This document shows positions 49,501-61,500 of a stretch of DNA of 64,000 nt, piece by piece. Numbering within the stretch: position 1 is the stretch's first letter; each line of letters begins with the position of its first letter. The notes beneath the pieces are model-generated. The model saw only the letters and a program-made list of their open reading frames with translations. It had not been told where the DNA came from and did no database searches. The translations under genes and the position numbers were made by a program. The stretch comes from Carettochelys insculpta (Eukaryota > Chordata > Testudines > Carettochelyidae): the NCBI RefSeq assembly GCF_033958435.1, contig NC_134144.1, positions 8,612,010 to 8,676,009 on the forward strand. The letters run 5' to 3'.

Positions 49501-52500
49501 AGACCTGGGGCCTAAGCACAGAAGAATCAGGAGGGCTATTTGTCTCCTTTTTCCTTCCCCAGCAAAGGATGGTTTAAGAAGTGGGTACAGACCTCTCTCT
49601 GCAAGTTTGCCCAGATTAGCTGAACCAATGTGTGCATGCATAATCAACTACTAGCATAGGTCAGTGGGCAATTACATCCTCCAGGAGCACACAGAGGAGA
49701 AGAACTATCAATCAGTGAAATGTCTCAGTCTAACACTATGTCTACATGGCGAGATGCTTTCAAAATAATTTATGCAATTTGCATCATGCGAATTGTCTAA
49801 ATTATTTCAAAATACCTTATTCCAAACTTGGTACTGTCCAAATTTCACTAAATTTTGGAATAAGGGGCTATTCCGAATGTTCTGTTTCTCCTTGTACAAG
49901 GAGTAGCAGAACCAGAACAGTGTGGCCAAAATAGCTCTGCTATATTGGGTGCTTTGAAGAGCCGCAGTGTTGCTATTTCGGGACACCTTTGTATCCTGAA
50001 ATAGCATCCACCATGCAGGCATAGCCTAACTGACTATGTCTGGGAAAGCTACTCCTAATTTGGTGCAGCTTATGTACTGCTCAATGCACAGGTCAGTGAC
50101 TAAAGCAGCTGTACATAGCTCAGGGTACACCAGCCTGTAGGTGGCTGGGGTTATGACTTCCAGCATGAGGAGACACAGCAAACTAGAAATAGTGCGTAAC
50201 TGCATTGGTCTAAGAGTGGGATAGCCTGCAGCATGTACCTAGTCTTGGAGAGGCTTGCTGCTCCTCCTGCCGCACGCACTGCCCTGGCTACACTTCTGTT
50301 TTGGAGCAGGTGTGTCTATTCCTTCCGGTGGCAGTGCAGACATACACTCCAGTCAGCTTGTGGCTATGAGGATTTTCTCAGCCTACCCAGAGGTTTCTTA
50401 AATGCAGCTGTTTATTTTTCTCTGTTTTGCTGGGTGAGGGGAAGCTCTCACTCACTCACCCAAGTATGCTGCTTGGCTGGTGGATTCTGCAAGCCCTTCC
50501 CTGCGCAGGTCCTTCCCAGCATCCCCTGGGGTAGAGCAGTGTGCAGGGGAGCTCTCCATCATGAAGTTCTTGCTGCGGGAAGTGCTGATGATGCGAGGTG
50601 GCAGAAGGATGTTAATAACAGTCTGGAGCAGCAGAAGGACTTCCGGCTGCTCCAGCCATGGACTGTCTGAGATCCATTGATGGGGTGGTAGGCAAGGGAA
50701 AGAAAGGAAACAGATCAGGCCATATCCTCTCAAAGCCATGCAAAAACTGCAGTCTCGTTTTCAGTTCCCAGTTGTGATGCAACTGGAACGTCCCTTAAAC
50801 CAGGCCCATCCCCCATCTTGTTGGGCTGCTTCTCCTCCTGTGAGCAAAGTCAAGTTATTCTAGCTTCCACGCACATCCTTCTGTGGCAGCGCTAAACCCC
50901 ATAAGCATAATGACTTGGCCTTCTCTCTTTCCCCACATTCTTTGCTTTCACACCTGCATTTGATATAGATGCTTAAAAGCGACCACAAGCTACAGACGAC
51001 ACAGAGTCAGACGTCCAGACAACTGGCAAGGAACTAGGTGAACAGCTAACAACAATAGCAAATTCCTGCCCTTAAAGCTCTATATCTTACACTATGATGA
51101 ATTTTGATTTGTCCAGAATTCTGCCATTGTTAAAAGAAGAAGCACAAGTTAAAGTGTGAGTTTGAGAACCACTGATCGCTGACACAGCTGAAACAAAAAA
51201 GGAGAAACAACAGTTTCCATTGTAGCTGCTTTTCAACATCCCAAATGAGCTCTAATGACACCAGCAAGAGGACACCAAATAAGACGCAACAACAACAGTA
51301 GGAAAGGCAAATATTTGTTGTTGGGGAGGAAGGGAAGGAGCGAAGGGACTCTTTTTGTTAAATAATCATCAGACCTTTGCTTCCTGATCCTACTGTGAGG
51401 ACAAATGGAATCAGTAGGTTTAAAAGCATTCCTTCTCTTCTCTCCTGATTGGTGAATGGGGAGATCACATGGCTTAAAGGGAAATCTTCTTTCAAAGCCT
51501 GCACAGTAATAATAAGAAAGGATTAAATGACTTCATCAGAAGATTAAAAATATAAACCACTGTGGATAATGCTGATTCCCATATGCGTTATATATATACG
51601 GCACACCACAGGAGATTGATAAAATTACCAGATCCAGGGAGGTCTGAATAGAAGTAGAGAATCTAAATGTCACCTGTTTTTTTTTTAACATAAACAAGTG
51701 ATAAAGGGTGTTCTGATCTCAAATACACTATTTTAAATCCAGAGTAATCTGTTTAGAGTGCATATGGTATTATTCCAAATCTACATTTGTGCAAAAGAGA
51801 TCAGAATCTGGCCTGAATTACCTAGGGAGAAAAAGAGAAGAGGGAGTTACACCAATGATAGAAACAGTGTCCCCCCTCTTGCTGAATGAGGAGGTTATTC
51901 CAGTATCCACCCGTATTTTCCTGCATCTTCACTCTGCTTTCCTGACCCACGAAATCCTGATACTATGCTGGCTTTCCTTCCCGAAAACAAATAAAATCCA
52001 CACTTCGATCTTGACAATTATTCCAGCCTGAATAAAATGCTCCATCAGCCTGACCAGATTCACCTCCAAGGCAGAAGAATTTTAATGACAGTGGAAAAAA
52101 ATACTGTTGGGTGAACATCTGAAGTTTCAAAGCTTGGATAAAGCATCCAAACTTTTAGATACTTAAATGTGAAATGAAACTGAACCTCAGAACCAAGAAC
52201 TACCTGAGTCTGCAAAAGTAGGCTGGAATTCCCCGGGAGAAAAGGTTTTTCCTGTGAGACTTCCTGCACTTCCATTTCAGATCCTGCTGGAAGTATGAAG
52301 GTATTATGGCATTTCCAGTTTTGACCCCTTATGAAACCCAGGGGAAATGTGGAAAGAAAAAAATCGTATGCATACATCACAGAATGATAAAAATGATTCC
52401 TCTGGACTAAGGATCTACAGAGATGTAAGGATTTGAGAGAAAGTAGATGTGGCCTCTTATATTTTGAGAGCCAATCAACAAACCCTTGAAGAAGCCTGCA

Positions 52501-55500
52501 CCAAACAGTGAGAATGTTCATCTGATGGATGCCCTCTCCTGTTCCACCGTAAACAGGATAGTTCTGTGCTCTGATGCCTCGACTATGTACCCCCTTTCCC
52601 CTAATCCATGCCCCATGCTCTGAAAATCCTGTTGAACTGCTCAACTGCAAGGAGGATGCGCCACTCAATCATAAATAGAAAAAGTTGTTGCATAGGCGAA
52701 CTGTCCAAGGGCGTAATAGCCCCAAATAACGCTACTGTATCTTGAGTTAAGAAACATGCACCTTCATCCTGTACCTGTGTCCATCTCTATTCCTTTTGGT
52801 TTCATGGCAACATGGAGGTATAAAGCATACAGAAGCAGACAGAGTCCAAATGCACATGGAATAGCTGCCTGCAAACATAGTTTAAAAACTATTTATGTCC
52901 AAAATACTGCACATATGGCACTAGTCTGAAACGGAATATACTGATGAAATTCCTCCTGATGGGATTACTGTGTGGTCACTGTCCCAGACACTCAAGAATG
53001 GCATTTGATAAGCAGTTTAAAAGCCGACCATTGGTGTGCATTCAAGCTTTTTCCCCTTCTATCTGTTGTTTGCACGAACAGTGCCAATTTAGGGCCCAAA
53101 TCCCACTTTCAGTTTGGCAAATGATGCCCCACTAGGTCTGGTGGGGCTGCACGGGAGTGACCCAAGACAGGGTTGCACACAAAAGGTAACGGAACACTTT
53201 CTGCTTGCTTCTTAGATCCTGAGAGGAACCAAAACATGGAACTTGATTCCCAGCTGGTGTAATTCAGCATAGCTCCACTGACGTCAGTGGTGTTACATCA
53301 GCTGACGCCAGCTGAGGATCTGGCTGCTTATTAAGACCTGAGCTCCATTCTGGTGCTCCAAACCTTTACCTACGGGGGAGAGCTGACACTGTGTTCCACA
53401 GGTTTTGCCCAGCTATCGCAGAAAGAAAGAGCACCTATGAGTTGGTGTCTCAACCACAAACTAAACAGGCCTGAAACCAGGCAGGGCAGGCACACCTGTA
53501 TCTGCAATGCTACAAGCCGGACAACAGCTGTGCTGAAAGGCAGAGGTGGTGAGAGATAAGGGCTGAGATGAAGAAGGGGTAATCCATCAGCAACACTGGA
53601 AGGTCCTACTACTCCCATCACCTGCAATACAAAGAGAGCACATCACCAGCACTGACTACTGCAATTCCACCCATGCCATATCCTCCAACATTTGGGGAAG
53701 AGAAACAGGTGCACTTCAGATGGTGTGAGACTGGGTTGTTCAGGGAGCAGGGATGCCCCTAAATGCTCTGGAGCAGCTGCAGCCAGAAAGGAGAAGGGTT
53801 GGTTCTAGCAGGGAAAGGGTGAAGAGGATGGGGAACCTCTACAGGGAAAGCCAGAGGGGGTGGACAGAGTGCACAGGGAAACTGGTACATTTCATGAATG
53901 TACCCAGTACCAGGACTGAGTAACCAGCACTGGACTGGTAAAATAGGTGCAGTTGGAGGGTATGCCATGTAGCTACTGTATTCCATGGAAAAATGTAATA
54001 CAAGCAGGAACTTCATAATCCTCTTCCTTCCCTTGCTGATGTCTTAAAAGAATAATGTCCTGAGGCTGATCCAGTCCAAGTTTTGCACAATGTTCAGACT
54101 CTCCTTGAGCACAATGCATTACTAAGGATTCTTTTTAATTCCATTAAATTAAATTAAATGGACCAATGAATTACGTGAACTAGCTACTGAGTCCAAATGA
54201 CAATGTCAGAGGTGAAAACGCTTTATTCTTGTCACTTATGACTTCCCCTTACTCCTGGTTATCCTGTTGGGGGCTGTTTGCCGCTATTAGTGAAACTCTG
54301 AGCAGTATAAATACTTAAAGGTGGCTCCAAACCAAAGGTCTTCAAAGAGCCATTGAGAAAACACTGCTGCCACAACCGCAAAGGAGCCGCTAGAACTCTT
54401 GTCACTATTGGAGCCCCCCAGCCCCACCCACCTCCCTCATGTGTTGTGTGTAAATGCTCTATGGATTCTGAATGAAGATAAAGATGTTGATGAATTCCAA
54501 CACCTTCAAGTTTTGTTGTTAAGCTCTTTGGACCAATCATCAACGCTTTTCCTACACCAACAAACAAAACAACTTTTTAATTCTAGCCATAATTCATTGA
54601 TTCATTTAACTCAAGTGAAACTAAAAGTGCCACCTCATCTATTTCCCCAAATGCTGGTACCTCTTCCAACTAAAACTGAAATATCCTCCTCTTATGTAAA
54701 TGGCCTTAGCTCTATTGACTTGGCTCTTTGTAGTCATGGTAGTCTTAGAATCAGTCTTACATGTAATTATTGCCTGTCACTATCAAACCGTAAGACAAAC
54801 CAAGATTTCTGTGCATATTATTTCTCAAGTCATGAAAAACACAGAGCTATTTGTGCACAGGTATCAAACACACACTAACATTTTTATATATCATTTAAGG
54901 ATGAGATATGAACATTGTAGAACAAAAGCCCGCACTAGATCAAACCAGGGACATTACAAATTGCTGAGTGAATCCACTCATGTCTTCCTCTAACTAGCCA
55001 CTCAGTGCCCTTTTAAAGAGCAGTAAAAAGTTTCCTTCCAGGCTATAAACTGAAACTCACCCTAATCCCACCCTCCCAATTGCTAACAGGTGTGTGCAGT
55101 CTCCACCATCCCACTCTCCAACTTGCAGCCCTCAACTCTCAACGCAAAATACAGACGTGAATTTTCAAAGTGGTGCGTGGGAAAGAACACAAATAAATCA
55201 CTTGATCCTGGGGATCGGTCCCTGTATCTTCCCATGCACCACTTTGAAAATGTGCCTCGCTAGTGTCACCTGGGAAGTCTGCTTGCATAGGTGGACAAGC
55301 GACTAGAAAAGGGACCAATTTTAATCTTCACGCCAGAAAAGTCAATAGTAGAAAGAAGCTTAGCAAATGTTCATAATATTGCCACTTGGCTACTCACCAG
55401 ATTGACACAGACATTGATCAGTGACCTAAGGTGAGGCAGGAAGGATATGACTGGCTGCCTCTGAAGTGTCAAACAAACCCCTTCAATCAAATTGCTGGCA

Positions 55501-58500
55501 GGCTCCCACTCAACCTGTCGCCTGGAATACAACAGTAGGTGCCGTTAGCTGGCTGGCTGTCCCATCAGACGTTCCAAAACAAGGTGACTGATACACGGTA
55601 ACTCCAACACATTTAAGACAGCTTGGACATCCAAGATGGCAATAAGGTGCATTCCAGGGGTAAGCATTTTACCCAAGTTGTTCAGAGAGCACAGAACACA
55701 CTGGGAATTGCAGAAGGGTCTGGGAAGGTAGCAGAAACATTCCTGCTGGATTAGTGACACAAAAATTGTCACAACAAAAACAGAGACAGAGAGAGAAAGA
55801 GAATGGATTGGGATTCAATCCCTAACTTTTCCTCTTTGCAAGTCAGCCTGCAGGTACAGACCGGAACATCCATGACACAGCCAGCTCAGATGAACTTGTC
55901 TACCAACCACTGATTGTTTTACATTGACGGAAATTGTGCTGCCATCGTTGAGGCAATCCCAGTGATGGACCCATTCATTCTACTCAGGCTTGTGAAATTC
56001 CTGTTTATTTAATGTACTCACCATAAACCTTGAGTGGAACAAACTCCAGCACTTAGGAATATCTGCTCCCCCACTAACACACAGCCTAGTCTGCTACATC
56101 ATGGAAACTCCAATTTAGCCTGAGTCCAGACCAAAGTCAGACACGGTACTGCAGACTTCACCTTTTGCATTTCTCCATAGCAGGGCAGACTGCTGCCCAA
56201 AACCAATATCTTGCCCTAACCACATCCCTTATTGATTGGCTTTTTTTCCCCCTTTATACTGACTTTAGAGTTTGTAAAAGGAGCCAGATTGAGAGTCTTG
56301 GAGCCAGAAGATCTCTTTTACCAGCTACAACACAGGCAGCACCAATGTGCTTCCAGTGGGGTGACTCTCAAGTCTGCATGGCAGGTTGGGTAATCTGCGT
56401 GCTTGAGACAAGGATGAGGCAGACCCTTCATTACTAGAGAGCATGATATTGTGTTATATTTCTAGTCATAGCCCATTACAGACTCTTTAAAAGGCTCTCT
56501 TGCACTGAGAGTACCAGCTATGCAGTCTGCAAGCCAGATACTATACCACAGAGATACCTTGGCACGTGTAGGTCAGTCGCTCTCAGGATCTGCTGAAACA
56601 GGAACACGCAAAGTAGTGAATGTGTGGTCCAACACTTAAATCATTCAAATCAGCCCTCTGATTTTGAGCTGAACACACAGAAAGCTGTTCCAAACCTACA
56701 GATGGGTCCAATCAGCCCTAGTGGCTTAAATGTCCTGCTCACTATTTAATAGGTGGCTTGGCCAAACTATGCGACAGATGACTGGTGCATTTGGGTCAGC
56801 TGGTAGAAGGAAGACAAGTGACCCAGCAGCTTCTCCTGTGTCTGTGCTTGTCAGGAGGAGTGATTTCAGCTAGGTGACTTTGTGGAGGTGCCGGTGGAGT
56901 TAATGAGAGGTTGTGACAAGAATGCTAACTGCTCAGCAACTTGTGAATAGGTTACAAAGAAACCAGAAGCTTTTGAGAACTTGTTTTAAATATCCAGGGC
57001 AGCTTTTTTGAACCCAAGATGAGGAAGAGATGATAGCCAATACAGGGAGATGATGGCAAAAAGCACCATTGGCAAAGATGAAGGCCTCCAATTCTCTGCA
57101 AGGGCAGGGGAGGTTTTTTTACGGTTTCTTTTAATCAAAGGGAATGCAATAGAAAGGAGGGAAAGAGGGGCAGGGAGAGAGAGCTCATATCACACCACCT
57201 CACTTGATACCTCCACACCCCTCATGATCAAAATTTGAGATATTCTGTGGCGGCTCCAATGGTATTTAAGAGAGAATAGTCCAGTCACCATACCTTTCTG
57301 TCCTTGGACTTTCAGCTATCTACCAACAAGGTTACCAATAGAAGGCAGTTGTCATGGTGGTTTTTGCAATATGGGCATTTGTCAAGAAAGGACTGGACTC
57401 CTTTCACACAGGCCACCGAAAGGCCGTAATGTAGGGATTTTCATGTTACTAACCTGGTTTAGAAGTCTCATCAGTGAGGTTGAAAGGCCACATGTTCAAT
57501 TACCATTCTTTGGAGCCTCTCACATTGCTTCCTGTGATGCGGACTTCACCATTCACTGACTGGATGAGATTCCTACACTCATGTCTTCTTTAGCCATGTG
57601 TATTTGAATACTACTGCAGCCCCAGACCACGTTTACTAATTTTATAGAGCCTAACAGTAATGATATTGTAATCAGGTACTTTAAAAATACTCTTCCCATA
57701 ATTTACAAAAAAAATTAAAACAACTAGTAGAAAAGATGCAGAGAGATAATAAGAATCTTTATAGCCTGAGGACTTAGATTTCCACAATTTCTTATGGTCA
57801 CCCACAATAAAATACGCATTTCCTCTGTTGCTGCCCGGAAGCCGGCACCAAGAAAAATGGCGACATATATATGCATCAACAGGAGAAATGCATCTTTGTT
57901 TTGTTTTGCTGTAAAAGTTCAGTGCAGCATGACACTGTCAATAAAATGACATACCCTTACTTCAAGGCTTGCAACATCAGAAACGGACCCAAAGGTTTCC
58001 GTTACACCTGCTCACCTCAAAGTAGGCATCTTGTGAATTTTATTGAACATACGATCCAATCGCTTTAAGATGAGGATAAGGGCAGGTCTCACGGCCTCGG
58101 CTGTCCAATCGGTGATGGGCAGCATCTCCATGATGTAGCGCCGGAGCCCGCGGCTTTCCATCGTCTGGGTATCATAAGGTGCCAGCTTCAGAAGGGAATG
58201 TGCAATTTCTGCCAACCTAAAATTATGGCTTGTTAAGAGGGAAATCTGATACTCTGCAACATGAGCTTCTCCGCAGAAAGTCACGCCAACCACTTGGTAG
58301 AGGTACCACAGAAGAATATTTGAAGTAACAGCACTGCAATTTAAACTCTTTGGTCAAATAATCACACATTGCTGGACCTTTAAGAACCTTCTGTTGGAAC
58401 CAATATTTATGCATGTGCATGTACGGCATATAAGGAATAAATCAACCGGGGTATATTTATGTGGATAGTAAATTGCATTAAAAAGAACATAAAGAAAGGC

Positions 58501-61500
58501 TAGCTTATGGTATTAAACAGTGTTAAAACAGTATCTTTGTTCAGCTGATGATAAGAGACAATGTGGGCAATCCCACTGAAGGGTTTCTAGTAGCACACAG
58601 CAATCATCTGATCAGCTTGCCAGACCACTGTATGGAAATGACTGTCTGTTTTGATGCAATTTTGATGCATTTAGCTTTAAAAATAATTTGGTTCACAGAC
58701 GCAGGTAATCTGTGCTATTTAGCGTTATTTCCCCCAGCATGTTTTATTTTGCTTCTCCCAGTAGCTTCACCTATTACTTTTTTGCCTCTTTCTGACTCTC
58801 ATGGACAGCCATGCTTATGGGTTATAGTATCAATTTTCTCATGCCTGGAATATCAAAAGCAATTAAACAGATATGAGAATACTTTCTATAGTTTTTTTAA
58901 TGTCCTGAAATTGACACATGTCCAAAAAATGTTTCAGTTTTGATAAAAACTGCATTGTCCAACTACTCTGTTTAAACTGCTCAACTAGCTCTAGTAACAA
59001 CTTTGGGAAGATGGTATTGTGTGCTGGAAGGGTACTTCCTCTTAGCTTTACTCAGCAGGCCACAAGAGGAAAACATGGAATAGGCGTAGGAAAAAGCCAG
59101 AAGAGAAAACAGCCATCAAACATGCATAAAATATGGTTTTTGGATACAGAAATTATATTCTGAAGTTTAGGTGTTTTTCTAGGTCTGTCTCAGGCTGAAA
59201 TTGATGTGGTATTCAATGGCTTAAATATACTAAAACAGAGACACGCCTCATAGTACAAAGCTGCAGTTCAGGTAGTGTAGGGAATGTACTGTTTGAAATC
59301 TTGTTGACAAATAGGGCAGTAAGGCTGTGCCAAAATGCCATAGCACTGTAATGCTGAGAGATTTTCTTTTTAGGAGCACTGTCATTCTTGAATCAATTTA
59401 ACTGAGGGTTAACAGATAAAACAGCTTAGTACTATTCTATATACCTTCTGCATAGCCAAGGATTATTTTATGGTCATTTATAATATTATTAGCAATGTGG
59501 TATAGGGATTTGAAAAAGCCACATTATCGTCTGTTACCTGCACATGAACAAAGATCTTTTTTTTTTTTAAGTCATATTTTATTTTGGCGAAGGTGATCAG
59601 AAGTTTAGGTCTACACAGTGAATCCTGTTGACTGTCAGTTTTTGTGGCTGAATTTCTTGCATTGGATTCAATAATTGCACCTGAAAAAAGTTTAACACAT
59701 ACCTTTTTTGTTTTGACTCTTTAAGCTTGTATCTGAATTTAATGCAAGTTGCTCAGGCCCAGTGGTCACCTACTGTATCAAGTTATATGTGACTCTGATC
59801 CATTATATCCAGCAAGCTTTCAATCCTAAAAACAGTCTAAAATATACAAGATTTAAAAAAAAAATCTCTTTGTACCTGTGATTTGTTCTTTGAACCTGAG
59901 ACTGGATTTTCCCATACCTTTCTCAGAATAGTCCACAAAAGCTTCAGGGGCCCTTCCAGCTCTCAAAGGAGAACTCTCCATGTATTCCACTATAAAATCT
60001 TTCGAGAAAAAGATGACCTAACCATTTGATTTCATGCTAACTGTGGATGAGACTATATTGGTTTCAATCCCACCTAGACAGATATTTCTAGCACAGAAAC
60101 CAGCAATTTTGTGGTGCAGTAGAGGAGTCATATTATCCATACTCATTCTGACTTCTGTGATTCAGACCCTCAGCTCCATTTTGATAACGTCTGATCTCTT
60201 AAGGACTGCCATCTTAAAAAACAGGCATAAATGTCCCCAAGATCAGCTTTAGCACCTAATCATCTACTTTCTGATTCTCTGTATTCCAACAAAATTCACT
60301 GATGACACTATTAATACATCTGATGAAAGATACATAGACAGGCTTAGTTCTGAGATGCCAGCACATACAAATCTGAAGTTTCCATATGAGTATAAAACAA
60401 AAAATAGTTCCAAAGGTACCCCTTATATTGTATGTAAAGGCAAAATGAGGATATCAATGAAATAAGGAAGATCCACAGCCCCCACTTAATCTTATGCTAT
60501 GAAATCAATCCTAGCATTAGATGCATATTCTTGAGATTCACTAGGTTGATAGAAAATATTTGGAGAATTTGTACTGCATCAAAATGGGGACGTGCAAGTA
60601 GTTATTCCATCCTACTTTTGTTATCCTCTAGCATTTACTTTCCAGAGGAGAATGTTTTACAATGATCTGCACACTGCCAGACTGAGATGTCCGACTATAT
60701 TTAAACCAGTTTTTGTTCCAGCCTTGTACTTACTACATGAGAATTTCATGCATCTACTGTAAAAGTTCAAGGAACAATCCTGAAGCTTCCAATGATGTCT
60801 TCTGCATGCATTCAGAGACCCCCCACAAGTTATGATGAAAGCAACATTAAAACTGCCCCAGAGGAATCGACAGAATTGCCAGGCCCTCGGACAAGGATCC
60901 AGATGGAATCGCCAGACTCTAGTACAGCTGCCCTTTTCTCCACTACCCTTGTCAGCAGGCTTGAACTATGCTATATTAGTCCTGGTTTCCACTGTATAAC
61001 ACACAATTACTATCAGTGATCGCTTAGGCAACACATCAGAACACACGTTCAGCACAAGTAGAACCAATTACACCCAATCAGATACCATTTCACCCGTAGA
61101 CTGATTTTTGTTATTATATCAAATATTGGACACATTGGATGTACTGCTCCCAGACGCAAAAATAATGATTAGGCAAGCAAATGTATGTTTTAGTGCCTCT
61201 TGAGACAATGGCAAACTTCAGCAAAATATTTGATGGTATGAACTGTTGCCACTGGTTGTGAGTGTATGAAATCTCCAGAAAATGGAAAGGGAATCAGACC
61301 CAATCTGGGGAACACCAAATACAATTTTTGCATGGCTCTACCAGCCTGGTAAGAGTAATTGTTAGAACAAGTAAAAGCGCAGGAGTTTGCTTTTGGTTTT
61401 ATGAAAAAGCATGTCTCAGAGACGAACCAACTTTCCTACATGTCTGTGTTTGGATTTCTCCTCCCTCCGCATTCATGACTCTAGCACACATTTTCCTGTC

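Larger units (their letters stand above)
51499..53495 (-). other. UNC80 intron holding the candidate alternative exon
   Basis: Besides the 94-nt candidate exon, it contains a 202-codon minus-strand open frame (52060-52668) of no recognisable family and a dyad repeat at 53251-53314. Confidence 0.55.

Noticed and set aside
54399..54878. 159-codon plus-strand open frame
   Set aside because: No recognisable domain, and it starts in a hAT-like fragment.
57871..58068. Small plus-strand gene after a CCGGAAG and ATGGCGAC context
   Set aside because: The product matches nothing known and the frame runs antisense into a UNC80 exon.
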